DNA from: Desulfofundulus kuznetsovii DSM 6115
GTDB lineage: Bacteria > Bacillota > Desulfotomaculia > Desulfotomaculales > Desulfovirgulaceae
Length of the DNA stretch: 64,000 nt
NCBI RefSeq assembly: GCF_000214705.1
Contig: NC_015573.1
Span: 2,177,001-2,241,000 of the forward strand
Direction: 5' to 3'
Each line of letters opens with the position of its first letter. Position 1 is the stretch's first letter. Shown here piece by piece: positions 26,140 through 35,630 of the stretch. The notes under the pieces are model-generated. The model had not been told where the DNA came from. It was given only the letters and a program-made list of their open reading frames with translations, and did no database searches. A program made the translations under genes and the position numbers.

Positions 26140-26400
26140 GCGTTCACCGCTGATAATATCCCTCTCGTTCGCTCGGGCAACTTCTACCTGCGCTACTACC
26201 TCACCGAGGCCCCCAACTCCGTCCGGGTGCGGAAACCGGAGTACGCCGCCTTGTACCGGCGCAAGTTTCGAGGAGGTCCGCCACCACCATCACAAGCGCA
26301 CCCTAGCCCTGATGGCCAGGAAGCTCGTACGTCTGGTCTTCGCCGTGCTGAACAAAGGCCAAATCTACCAGCACGGGAGGTTGAAATGCTAATCCGGCAT
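26140..26400 (+). pseudogene. IS110-family transposase C-terminal remnant, frameshifted
   Basis: One frame gives SGNFYLRYYLTEAPNSVRV and KPEYAALYRRKF; after a shift near 26268 the next frame gives HHHHKRTLALMARKLVRLVF. Together these are the C-terminus of an IS110-type recombinase of a different subgroup from the intact copy at 16348. No N-terminal part is visible, so this is a dead fragment. Confidence 0.8.
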
Positions 26401-26542
26401 AATTGATTTCTTAAAGGTCCATTTCGGTGAAATTACGCTTTTCACTGACTACTGTCCTAATCACTAAACCACAAGTAGGACTTCCATTATCTACCTCCTC
26501 TCATTCAACTTCGCGTCTCTCCTCAAAAACAAAAGCCAAATT

Positions 26543-28481
26543 TTATCTTCCTAACTTCGCCTTGATTTCCCGCATCTTTGCTCCCCAGTCGGCCACCTCC
26601 TCGGCGGTGAGGATGTCGATGGCGCCGCCCTGGAAGTCGCCCTTGATGTCGCCCATTCTCTCCTCCAGCCAGCCCTCGATCTCCAGGTAGTATTCTTTCA
26701 ATCCTTCCAGCACTTCGGGATCGGCATTCCACAGGCCGCGCTGGTGGGCCTCCAGCAACCGGCGGGCGATTTCTTCCAGCGCCCAGGGGTTGTGCTCTTC
26801 AAAGAAGCGGCGGTTTTCTTCGTCCAGGATAAAGGTCCTGGTGATGTCGTCAAAGATCCAGTCGTCCACTTCCTGCGTGGTGGCTTCCCAGCCGTAGACC
26901 CGGCCAATACGTTTGGAAATGTCCCCGGCGCCTTTATAACCGTGCCACTTCTGCCCCTCGATCCACTTCGGGTTCAAAAGCTTCGTCCGGACCACCCGCC
27001 GGATCTCATCGGCCAGGGTGCGTACTTCCACATGCTCCGGTTCCCTGGTGTCGCCGTAGTAGGTCCTCACCTCTTTGCCGGAGGCCACCCGGGCGGCGGC
27101 AGTCATCCCGCCGTGGGTGCCGAAGTAGCAACAGCAACCAAAGAGGTCGTACTCGTCGGTAACCACCTTGTTGTAGGTTACATCCACCGTCTTCAGGCTG
27201 GCCTGCAACTGGCGGAAGGCCTCCTTGCCAAAGACGCCCTTGCCGTAGGCGTAACCGTTCCAGTAGATAAAGATATCGGCCAGGTCCTTCTCCTCTTTCC
27301 AGGCCGAGGCGTAAACGGCCAGGTTTACCCCGGCCATGTAGGTGCCGGGCTTCGAGGCAAAAATGCGTAAAGTGGCGTCCCGCCAGGCCTGCGGGTCGTT
27401 CTGCCCGTCCAGCTGGGCCAGGGTGTGCTTGCGGACGTAGTTTTGTTCAACAGGCTCGTCAAGGGCGGCCACGGTCTGAATGGCCTCATCTAAAAGCTCC
27501 ACGCAGTTGGGGAAGTTGTCCCGGGTAATGCCGGATACCCGCACGGTCAGGTCAATGCGGGGGCGTCCCAGTTCTTCCAGCGGGATTACTTCGATACCCG
27601 CCACCCGACCGTTGGGCAGCCACCGGGGCCTCACACCCAAAAGGTAGAACATCTGCCCCAGGCCCTCGCCGTCGGCCCACATGATGTCGTTGCTCATCCA
27701 GTAAAGGGCAACTTGCCGTAGCGAGTCGAGAACCTTCCCTGGTCGGCCAAAAGCTCGGCCAGTTCCAGATTCATGAGGCCGGCCACGGCCCGGCGTAAAG
27801 AGACCTTTTCCCCGGCGTCAAAGCGCAGGATGGAGTTGATGAATTCCACCCGCCGCTCTCCTTCCGGTATCTCGCCGAAGATGTGCTGCCCGTCCTGGAT
27901 CTGCGTGTTGCGGATGGTGGAAAGCACGGCGTGGGCTTTTTCGGCAATGGCGGCAAAATTATCATGGCCGCCTTCCACGGGAATCTGCTTGTCCAGGTTG
28001 GTCTTTTTGATTTCTTCAATAATTAAATGCTCCAGAGTATGGGCCCGGGCCGGGTCGGCTATTTTGGCCTTTTCGTATTCCTCCAGGTAGCGCTCCAGCT
28101 CGGCCAGCTCGTCGTAGAGACCACCCCCGGTCATCACCGTCTGCATGTGGTCCACCAGGGTGGCATAGCTCCTCCTTTTGGCAATGGTGCCCTCCGGCGG
28201 GTTATCCGCGTTGTAGATGTATAGGTGCGGCAGGGTGCCAATGGCCAAATCCGGGTAACAATCGCCGGAGAGACCCACGCCTTTGCCGGGCAGAAATTCC
28301 AGGTTGCCGTGGAAACTACCTCCGGCCCCACTGTGGAAAGAACCCATAAAGCCGGGTCGTGGGCCACACAGACTACCGGTTTGCCCAGTTCTTTTACCGC
28401 CCTCTCCAGCTCACTCCAGGTGCTTTCGGCCATGGAACGGTAAAGAAACACCAGGTCGGCCCGGGCGAGGTCATCCAAGCC
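26543..28481 (-). pseudogene. Decayed partial duplicate of cobN
   Basis: This stretch is nearly identical to the intact cobN at 38959-42855 but has two internal deletions. At 28310-28312 a TGG microhomology joins the N-terminal part (ending VLSTVGPEVVS) to the HGNLEFLPGKG region, removing about 1,396 bases of the parent and shifting frame. At 27710/27711 about 421 bases are missing, shifting frame again. The first about 45 codons are also absent. The 3' end is complete but ends AKLGR instead of AKLESY. It begins about 28 bases downstream of a fecB-like stop. A functional product is very unlikely. Confidence 0.95.
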
Positions 28482-28509
28482 GTTTATGTTCGCAAGAGAA
28501 ACTCTGCCC

Positions 28510-29547
28510 TTACGGGTAAACCCATGTCCCTTCCAGATTTGTGCCGTAAAACTTCTCCATCAGCTCCCGATGTATGGCTTCCGGGTCGATGTCGGCAAAT
28601 TGATCGGGATGCAGCCACCTGGCCAGGTAGGCGGCGCCTACGACCGCTCTCGCCCCGGTATATACTTTCCATCCGATTACATGGACTCTGCCGTTTTTTA
28701 CCGCCGCTATTTTACTGAAGCCGGGGCGGGAGATAAGCGCATCCCTTTCTTTCTGCATGATGTCTTTTTGGGTTTTATCACTGGTAACCACCTTAACAAT
28801 AACATCGGGGTTTTGAGCTATTACCCACTCTGAAGTAACCTTGGGAGAGGGTACCGCTTCGCTGGCGGCAATATTTTTTCCGCCGGCAAGTTCAATAATT
28901 TGAGCGGAAGGACTTTTCTGGCCGTACGTCGACAGCGGAGAAAAGCCTTCTACATAAACCCGCGGCCTCTTATCTGCAGGAATTTTTCCGGTTACTTCCG
29001 TTATTTTTTTAAAGTTACTTTCGATAAACGCAACAAATTTTTGGGCATTCTCCTCCTTACCCAAAATGCGACCCAGATTATGCACATCCTGGACAAATGT
29101 TGGCATATCATTGCAGGGTAAAACCACAAAAGGAATACCCGCTGCTTCAATCTTTTCGGCCACTTTGTTTTCAATGGAACTCGCGTAACCCAGCACCACG
29201 TCCGGGCGAACTTCTATAATCTTTTCCACGTTGGGTTGCGAGAAATTGCCCACTTCAGGAGTATCCGCAAACCTTTCCTTTACAATTGGGTATCTCTTGA
29301 GCGTACTGGAAACGGCTGCGACCTGCTTTTCTCCTTTCAATGCACAGATTACTTCCCCTGCATCACTGCTCAAACAAACCACTCGTTTGGCCGGATAAGG
29401 AACCTTTACCTGCCGTCCTGCCGCATCGGTAATGGTAATGGTTTGCTCCCTGGTATCTCGAGCACCTCCCTGCCCACAACCGGCCAATAGCAACAAAACC
29501 ATCCAACAAGCAATGGCAACGAGCATGGTTTTTCGCAATGTTACCAC
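28510..29547 (-). CDS. FecB-like substrate-binding lipoprotein (third paralogue)
   Basis: A 345-residue FecB/BtuF-type binding protein. The GTG at 29547 sits eight bases after GGAGG. A signal peptide ends in lipobox LLLAGC. The body opens with TITDAAGRQVKVPYPAKRVV and has EVRPDVVLGYASS and a C-terminal FYGTNLEGTWVYP that it shares with the two paralogues at 35631 and 37865. All three probably serve the FecCD/FecE pair in this operon with different ligands, or capture ligand at the cell surface. The gene is last before the decayed cobN copy. Confidence 0.92.
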   Translation of the reverse strand: MVTLRKTMLVAIACWMVLLLLAGCGQGGARDTREQTITITDAAGRQVKVPYPAKRVVCLSSDAGEVICALKGEKQVAAVSSTLKRYPIVKERFADTPEVGNFSQPNVEKIIEVRPDVVLGYASSIENKVAEKIEAAGIPFVVLPCNDMPTFVQDVHNLGRILGKEENAQKFVAFIESNFKKITEVTGKIPADKRPRVYVEGFSPLSTYGQKSPSAQIIELAGGKNIAASEAVPSPKVTSEWVIAQNPDVIVKVVTSDKTQKDIMQKERDALISRPGFSKIAAVKNGRVHVIGWKVYTGARAVVGAAYLARWLHPDQFADIDPEAIHRELMEKFYGTNLEGTWVYP

Positions 29548-29565
29548 TCTCCCTTCCTCCATATC

Positions 29566-30357
29566 TCAGCCATCCAGCATTTTCAACCTGAGCCAGCCCA
29601 GGGTAAATAAAACAACACACCATCCTCCCAGCACCGCCGCCAGCCGCCAGTTGAATCCGTTCCCGGTCAGGGTGGTACGCAACAGTTCTGCCGCCGGGGT
29701 AAGGGGGAAAAACCATACCACGTGCTGCAAGAATCCGGGCAGGCGTTCCACGGGGATTAGGGTACCGCTTAAAAAGGTGACGGGGACCAGGATAAATTCG
29801 CTGACCAGGGCCTGGTCGTCAAAGGAGCGCAGGCACAGGCCGATGAGCACGCCAAAAGTCCCGAAGCAAAGGGAGGCCAGCAGCATCGCCCCGAAAAAAG
29901 GCCAGTTTAGCTTTAAACCAGGGACAAGCAGGAACACCATTGTCAGAACAATCAGACCAGCTAAAAGGCCACGCATGGCGCCGGCCAGGGTGTAGCCCAG
30001 GCAAATGGAAAAATTACTCACCGGGGCCAGACGGTAGGCTTCAAAACTCTGGAAGTGAAGGCGCGTATAGAACATGCGCACCGTTACCGATGTCACCCCG
30101 TTATTGAACAAAGCCAGGGCCACCACGCCCGGCACTAAAAAGTCCAAATAGCTCATCCCTCCGGGCATGATCATCTGCAACCGCCGCCCCACCCCGAATC
30201 CAAAGGAGAGCAAAAAGAGCATGGGGGAGAGCATGTAGGTGGCCAGGTAGAGCCAGAACTTGCTCCGCCAGTAGATCATTTCCTCCCAGATAATTGGGTA
30301 CCATGGGGGTAAAAAGCAGCGAGCCTTTACCCCGCCCGTGGTTGCCGGAACACGCAA
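29566..30357 (-). CDS. ABC-2 type permease (second of a pair)
   Basis: A 263-residue ABC-2 permease with about six membrane segments. Family features are YWRSKFWLYLATYMLSPMLF near the N-terminus and FLSGTLIPVERLPGFLQHVVW followed by PLTPAAELLR near the C-terminus. The start is uncertain (TTG at 30357, or an internal ATG at MIYWRSKF). With the upstream permease and ATPase it makes a heteromeric exporter, an arrangement sometimes seen for antibiotic or lipid efflux. It sits inside the FecB/CobN operon, so it may export something tied to that system. Confidence 0.88.
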   Translation of the reverse strand: MRVPATTGGVKARCFLPPWYPIIWEEMIYWRSKFWLYLATYMLSPMLFLLSFGFGVGRRLQMIMPGGMSYLDFLVPGVVALALFNNGVTSVTVRMFYTRLHFQSFEAYRLAPVSNFSICLGYTLAGAMRGLLAGLIVLTMVFLLVPGLKLNWPFFGAMLLASLCFGTFGVLIGLCLRSFDDQALVSEFILVPVTFLSGTLIPVERLPGFLQHVVWFFPLTPAAELLRTTLTGNGFNWRLAAVLGGWCVVLFTLGWLRLKMLDG

Positions 30358-30520
30358 ACAACATCACATCCTCTACAGAAACCGGCGATTGAATATCCCC
30401 GGGTTCTGGTTACCCCAGCTTAAGCCTGCCCCGGCTCACGCTCGACCATGTGCCTTAGGGACCCGCCAGGGCAGCTTCAAAGAGCGGCATTCGAGCAGGC
30501 CGTAAAAGCCGCTGCCCTGT

Positions 30521-31357
30521 TTAATCTTCCAGCCGCCACCTCAATAAGAGGTAAGCAACCAGGTACAGACCAGCCAGCCAGCCCAGGCTCTGGAAAAACC
30601 ATCCCGGCTTACCGGTACCGGTCAGGACAAGAGCGCGCAGGTTATATGTTGCCGCCGTCAGGGGCAGGCCCCAGCTCAAGCACTCCAGCGGGCCGGGCAG
30701 TTGCTCCACCGGAAAAAAGGTGCCGCAGAAAAAGGTCATCGGAAACACGATCAGGTTGGTAAACATCAGCGTATCTTTATCACCCCCGGCGACCATGGCC
30801 ACGGCCACCGCCAGGCAGGCAAAGGTGAGGCAGATAATTAATAGTTGAATAAAGCAGAAAATGGAAAACTGGAAACTCTTGACCAGCAGGGACGCGGTCA
30901 GGAACACCACCAGGGAAGTAAGAAATCCCTTGATTCCTGCACCAAGCACGTGCCCGATTAAAAGTGAACTTTTGGAAATGGGAGCCAGCAGGTACTCGTC
31001 CAGCACCCGGTAAAAAGTACGCCTCAGGGTAAACCAGTTCACCAGGTCGGCATAGCTGGCCGAAACTGCAGCCATGACCACCAGGCCGGGCACCAGAAAA
31101 CCCAGATAACTGCCGGTGGCGGTAGCCGTCTTATCGCCCAGGTTCCAGGCAAAAATAACCAGGAAGATCAGCGGCCTGTTCAATCCCCCGATGAGAAAGC
31201 GCCACCAGCGCCGCCGCCAGACCATCCCCATGGCCAGCACAATGGGCAGCCAGTCAAGACGGGCTAAAGGCGACCAGACTCTGAAAGAGCCCCCGGCCAG
31301 GGGGACACCCTCACCGGTAGATAACTTTTTAGACTGAAGCCAGTTCCCTTGCTTCAC
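30521..31357 (-). CDS. ABC-2 type permease (first of a pair)
   Basis: A 278-residue ABC-2 permease overlapping the ATPase gene by 29 bases. It has the LGFLVPGLVVMAAVSASYADLV-type central segment (here shortened) and TFFCGTFFPVEQLPGPLECLSW close to the C-terminus. A short Arg/Trp-rich segment (WRRRWWRFL) lies before the first strong helix. Half-permeases of this kind usually pair with a homologue, here the product of 29566-30357. Confidence 0.88.
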   Translation of the reverse strand: MKQGNWLQSKKLSTGEGVPLAGGSFRVWSPLARLDWLPIVLAMGMVWRRRWWRFLIGGLNRPLIFLVIFAWNLGDKTATATGSYLGFLVPGLVVMAAVSASYADLVNWFTLRRTFYRVLDEYLLAPISKSSLLIGHVLGAGIKGFLTSLVVFLTASLLVKSFQFSIFCFIQLLIICLTFACLAVAVAMVAGGDKDTLMFTNLIVFPMTFFCGTFFPVEQLPGPLECLSWGLPLTAATYNLRALVLTGTGKPGWFFQSLGWLAGLYLVAYLLLRWRLED

Positions 31358-32276
31358 GGCCGGTCAGCTCCACAAAAACATCCTCCAGGTTGGTACGCCG
31401 GACTACCGTATCAAAATCTTTGCTCTGGGCATACGCCTTTGCTTCGCTCCGGGTGGCGAAGAAATGCCGCTCGGTACCCTGTTCGTTCAAGAATTCCACG
31501 CAGTAATTCCCCAGCCTCTCCTTTAATTCCGCCGGCGTCCCCAGGACGATAAGCCGGCCGTGGTCAATGATGCCTACCCGGTGACACAGGCTGTCCGCCT
31601 CTTCGATGTAATGGGTGGTCAAAAGGACCGTCATCCCGTCCCGGTTCATCAGCTGGATCAAGTCCCAGATCCTGCGGCGGGTCTGCGGGTCCAGGCCAAT
31701 GGTCGGTTCATCCAGAAAGAGAATGGGCGGGCAATGTAGCAGGGCCCGGGCAATGAGCAGGCGGCGGGCCATACCGCCCGAATAATGCTGTACCCGTTCA
31801 TCAGCCCGGGAAGAGAGGCCTACATAATCCAGCAACTCCTCAATACGCCGCTCCCGCTCAACCCGGGGCATCCTGTGCAGCAGGGCATGGAGCAAAAGGT
31901 TTTCCCGCCCGGTTAATTCCCGCTCCAGGTTATTTTGCTGGGGCACCACGCCGATGCGCTTCTTAACCTCCACCGGGCAGGTAGCCACGGGGTAACCGGC
32001 CACATATAGCTCTCCGGCGGTGGGCCTGGTCAGGGTCGTGAGCATGCGGATGGTGGTGGTTTTGCCGGCCCCGTTGGGGCCTAAAAGGCCAAAGATTTCC
32101 CCCTGCAAAACCTGAAAACTCACGCCGGCTACGGCTGTTATACGGCCGTAGTTTTTGACTACGTCCTTCAGTTCGATCATTACCGCCGGCTGCTCTTGTA
32201 CACAGGTATCGGCTCCGGCACCTTTCAACCTCTCCCGCTCCTTCCACGCCCTTCCTTCAGGCCTCCGGCGACTCAT
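31329..32276 (-). CDS. DrrA-type ABC exporter ATPase
   Basis: Up to 315 residues; the ABC domain proper begins at MIELKDVVKNYG (ATG at 32180), and the start upstream of it is uncertain. Motifs: GPNGAGKTTT, YSGGMARRLLIARALL, ILFLDEPTIGLDP, LLTTHYIEEAD. It is very similar in plan to the ATPase at 44176. It energises the two downstream ABC-2 permeases. It follows the FecE-type gene by 77 bases, so an importer and an exporter appear to be in one transcription unit. Confidence 0.92.
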   Translation of the reverse strand: MSRRRPEGRAWKERERLKGAGADTCVQEQPAVMIELKDVVKNYGRITAVAGVSFQVLQGEIFGLLGPNGAGKTTTIRMLTTLTRPTAGELYVAGYPVATCPVEVKKRIGVVPQQNNLERELTGRENLLLHALLHRMPRVERERRIEELLDYVGLSSRADERVQHYSGGMARRLLIARALLHCPPILFLDEPTIGLDPQTRRRIWDLIQLMNRDGMTVLLTTHYIEEADSLCHRVGIIDHGRLIVLGTPAELKERLGNYCVEFLNEQGTERHFFATRSEAKAYAQSKDFDTVVRRTNLEDVFVELTGREARELASV

Positions 32277-32353
32277 ATCCGCCCAGAGGGCATGGAATCA
32301 TATCCCAGATAAAACTGGTCGACCAGCCCCTCTCAAAGTAGATTTACCAACCG

Positions 32354-33175
32354 TCATCCCCGAGCAGCCAGAACTACCTTTACCATTCCCTTCGTTCCGG
32401 TCATATCCAGCGGCGCCACCGGCGTCACCTGCAGGCCCCACCTGGACTCTGTTACCACTGCTTCGACCCCATATACAACACGAATGTTCTCCGGCGTAAG
32501 CACCGTTTTGGGAGTACCGGCGGCAACAATACGCCCGTTATGCAGCAACAACAAACGATCGCTAAAGCGGCTGGCCAGATTGAGGTCGTGAAGCACCATT
32601 ACCACCACCCGCCCCTGTTCCGTGGCAAGTTCCCGCATCCGCGCCAGAACCTCAAGCTGGTAACGTATATCCAGGGTCGCCGTGGGTTCGTCCAGTAGAA
32701 AAACCTCGGGTTCCTGGGCCAGGGCCCGGGCAATAAGCACTTTCTGCCGCTGGCCGCTGGAAAGTTCACCGAGCTGCCTCTCCCCCAGGTCGGTTAAACC
32801 CAAATAGGCCAGCGCTCTGGTTACCGCAGCAAGGTCGCCATGGCTAACTCCCCAGGTGAGGTGGGGACGGCGTCCTTGCAGCACCGTTTCCAGTACGGTG
32901 CACGGAAAAGCCTGCCCCGTACCCGGTGGGGGCACGTACCCCAAATAGCGGCCCACCTCCCGGCCGCGAAGAGCGGCCAGGTTTTTCCCGTCCAGAAAAA
33001 CCGTCCCCATACGCGGCTTCAACACCCTGGCCAGGCAGCGCAAAAGGGTACTCTTGCCGGAACCATTGGGCCCTATAATGCCCAATGTCTCGCCGGCCTG
33101 TACTTTAAAGGTCACATCTTCCAGAACTGATACGCTTCCGTAGGAAAAACACACGCCCTTAACTTGAAGCCGCAC
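32354..33175 (-). CDS. FecE-type ABC importer ATPase
   Basis: A 273-residue ATPase of the FecE/BtuD class: Walker A GPNGSGKST, signature LSSGQRQKVLIARALAQ, Walker B VFLLDEPTATLD, switch VVMVLHDLNLASRFSD. It pairs with the FecCD permease at 36771 and the FecB paralogues around it. The surface stalk-domain protein gene lies between permease and ATPase, an uncommon interruption. The ligand is a metal-chelate or corrinoid by family. Confidence 0.94.
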   Translation of the reverse strand: MRLQVKGVCFSYGSVSVLEDVTFKVQAGETLGIIGPNGSGKSTLLRCLARVLKPRMGTVFLDGKNLAALRGREVGRYLGYVPPPGTGQAFPCTVLETVLQGRRPHLTWGVSHGDLAAVTRALAYLGLTDLGERQLGELSSGQRQKVLIARALAQEPEVFLLDEPTATLDIRYQLEVLARMRELATEQGRVVVMVLHDLNLASRFSDRLLLLHNGRIVAAGTPKTVLTPENIRVVYGVEAVVTESRWGLQVTPVAPLDMTGTKGMVKVVLAARG

Positions 33176-33247
33176 CCCGATTTCCTCCTCTCCTGGATAC
33201 AGTACCGGGGGTACGCTGGTTTACGGAGCACCCCCGGTACTACCTTA

Positions 33248-35602
33248 TTAACGGATAATCACCTGCTGGGCAGATTCATTCCACTCTGCCTGCAGTCCCA
33301 GCGCCTGCGCTACAAAGCGGTATGGTAGCATTGTCCGCCCGTTGACTATTTCCGGCGCTGCATCAATAGAGATGGGCACACCCTGGATGAGATAGGCCTT
33401 TTGCCCCACCTTGAACTGGACCACCCGCTTGCCGGCCAGAAGGGTTACGGTCTGATTTGAACCGTCCCACAGGATGTTTTCGTCATTCAGACCGGCAGCC
33501 AGGGCAAGGTACCTTACCGGAGCATAGGTACGGCCGTTCTTAACGTAAGGCTCCACGTCCATTTCCTTTTCCTCACTGCCGATGCGGTACTTCTTGCTGC
33601 CAATGGTGAATACAGCCGCCACCCTAATCTGATCCGGGGCAGGGGTGCCACAAGTGGCCAGAGGTACTTTCAGTTCATTTAATGTACCGGAAAAAATCCT
33701 TTCAGTCTCGCTTAAGGCACTGCCGCTTACTTTCAGATTGACCGCGCCTTCCGGAACTGTTCTATCTACGGTTAACACTATACCGCTGACCGTGATGGTA
33801 CTACCCTGTGTTTCTGTACCGCTACTTGTTTCAGTACCACTACCGGTTACTCCCCCTTCTGTACTGCTGGCGGACTTTTCTTCTGCTTCACCGGTGGGGG
33901 AACCTTCAGACTGCGCAGCAGATTCCTCAATCGGTTTACTAACAGGACTGACACTGGAGGTCTTGACAGGAATCACCAGCACCCGGTCGTCCTGTTCTAG
34001 TCTGATATTAGTGTTGTCTAAAACCAGATCTCCGGTGCTCACTTCCACCACCGGTTTTTGAGCGAAAGTAACACCTTCAGGTAGCTCAAGCCTGAGGAAT
34101 GCCGTGGCACCGCTGGCGTCCCTGGCCCGCACAGCACCAGGCATATTTTCGGTAATCGTCAGCTTGCCGCCGGGCTGGTTGGGAACACCAATGCGTACCG
34201 TGGTCTTTTCTGCAACCACCGCAACCGGAAGCTGTACATGGGCTACAGTTACATTACCCCTGGCCCCGGCAGAGCCGCCCACGGTGATATCCACCTGCTC
34301 GGGAGCATTCAGAGCCAGGTCAACCGTGGCATATTTGAAGCAAAAAGCGGTTTTCTCAGTACCCGACCTGACCACGGTAAATTTGATTGTTCGTCTGTCA
34401 TCGCCCACCGGCACGGGACCGCTTAGTTCGCCATTTCCGGCTTCCCTTTTTACTGTGGGATAAGTGTTCCATTTAACTCCTTCAGGTAACGTTAGGGTAA
34501 TGGTACGACCTCTGGCCAGATCACCGGCCATCCCCTCAGTCACGGTAAACTCTCCTATCCGCTGGTTGCTGTGGCCGGCAACAACATCGGTAGCAGTTTT
34601 ACCGTTGACGGCTGCTCCTGCAGTGCTGTATTCAGCTACTGTAAGCAGAGCCGGATCAACACCCGGATTATTACCCTCGTAGCTTACCTCCACCTTACCG
34701 GACCGGGCTATGCTTTCGTCCACGGAAACAGTTCCCGAAATAATTACCCGCCCCACCCCGGTATCCTTCGTGGTTTCTTTTTTGATTTGTAAATACAGAA
34801 CACTCCTGCCACTGGTATCCTCACCAATGGCATAATCAATATCACCTGACTGCCATCCCCAGCTGGGGAGCAGAACTACGGTTTGCCAGGTAAAACCAGG
34901 GGAAAGGACAAATTTTACCGTATCCTGTTTTCTGAAATCGGTACCGTTCATTTTAAGAGCCCCGGGGACATTCTCCTTAAGGGTAATATTAGCCACTTTC
35001 CCCCCCAGGTCGGTCAAGCTTTCCGGTGAAGCAGCCGTAGCCGTACTTCCACCAATGGAGACATTGGCCACCGTAACTGTACCTGGACTAAACCCGCTAC
35101 TTGAAGGAGCATCGAGGGTTACATCTATCTTCCCTGATTCCTCAGGTGGCAGGGCCTTGATATAAACCCGGTCGAAGTAGATGTAGCAGCGGAAAGTTTT
35201 ACTTGTAGGTGCTCCGCCAGCACTAACTTTAAGGCTAAAAGTGTTCAATCCTTCTTTTTGCAGGGCAACGCCACTTCCGCCCAGAGAAATCTCATCTCCC
35301 ACGTTGTACACCGCATAAGGAACAGTATAGTCGCCTGAGGGCCAGTAGGATGTGCCGCCAGGAAAATAAAAGCGCAATTGCTGCAGTTCCACAAAGGAAG
35401 GCAGGCTGATGGTAACCCAGTCACTTGTCTTAATGGAGTTGGCGTACTCTTCTTTAATCAGTAATGTACCTAGGGCCACCGTACTATCGGCATTAACGGT
35501 AGGAGTTTCCTGGGCTTTAACTGTTGTATAGGCCGCCGCCGGTCTTGCCGCAGGCAGCAAAAAGCAGAATACGCAAATCAACACCAGAATTTTGCGCAGC
35601 AT
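33248..35602 (-). CDS. Secreted stalk-domain surface protein
   Basis: A 784-residue exported protein. The signal peptide is KILVLICVFCFLLPAARPAAA. Several beta-rich repeats of about 130 residues follow, each with an LPEGVxW or LSPGFTW strand and a GxVTVAxV-type ending. A Ser/Thr/Glu-rich linker leads to a C-terminal copper amine oxidase N-terminal-like (stalk) domain, with VKNGRTYAPVRYLALAAGL and IVNGRTMLPYRFVAQALGL. Such domains are common on Clostridia surfaces. Its place among FecB genes suggests a surface receptor or scaffold for uptake, which is inference. ATG 35602 was chosen; a GTG slightly upstream is possible. Confidence 0.85.
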   Translation of the reverse strand: MLRKILVLICVFCFLLPAARPAAAYTTVKAQETPTVNADSTVALGTLLIKEEYANSIKTSDWVTISLPSFVELQQLRFYFPGGTSYWPSGDYTVPYAVYNVGDEISLGGSGVALQKEGLNTFSLKVSAGGAPTSKTFRCYIYFDRVYIKALPPEESGKIDVTLDAPSSSGFSPGTVTVANVSIGGSTATAASPESLTDLGGKVANITLKENVPGALKMNGTDFRKQDTVKFVLSPGFTWQTVVLLPSWGWQSGDIDYAIGEDTSGRSVLYLQIKKETTKDTGVGRVIISGTVSVDESIARSGKVEVSYEGNNPGVDPALLTVAEYSTAGAAVNGKTATDVVAGHSNQRIGEFTVTEGMAGDLARGRTITLTLPEGVKWNTYPTVKREAGNGELSGPVPVGDDRRTIKFTVVRSGTEKTAFCFKYATVDLALNAPEQVDITVGGSAGARGNVTVAHVQLPVAVVAEKTTVRIGVPNQPGGKLTITENMPGAVRARDASGATAFLRLELPEGVTFAQKPVVEVSTGDLVLDNTNIRLEQDDRVLVIPVKTSSVSPVSKPIEESAAQSEGSPTGEAEEKSASSTEGGVTGSGTETSSGTETQGSTITVSGIVLTVDRTVPEGAVNLKVSGSALSETERIFSGTLNELKVPLATCGTPAPDQIRVAAVFTIGSKKYRIGSEEKEMDVEPYVKNGRTYAPVRYLALAAGLNDENILWDGSNQTVTLLAGKRVVQFKVGQKAYLIQGVPISIDAAPEIVNGRTMLPYRFVAQALGLQAEWNESAQQVIIR

Positions 35603-35630
35603 GGCTGTCACCCAACCTCCCTTAAAACCT

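Noticed and set aside
26543-28347. Two independent small CobN-like genes
   Set aside because: Both frames are collinear with one parent cobN and are separated exactly at a 421-base deletion, so this is one decayed copy.
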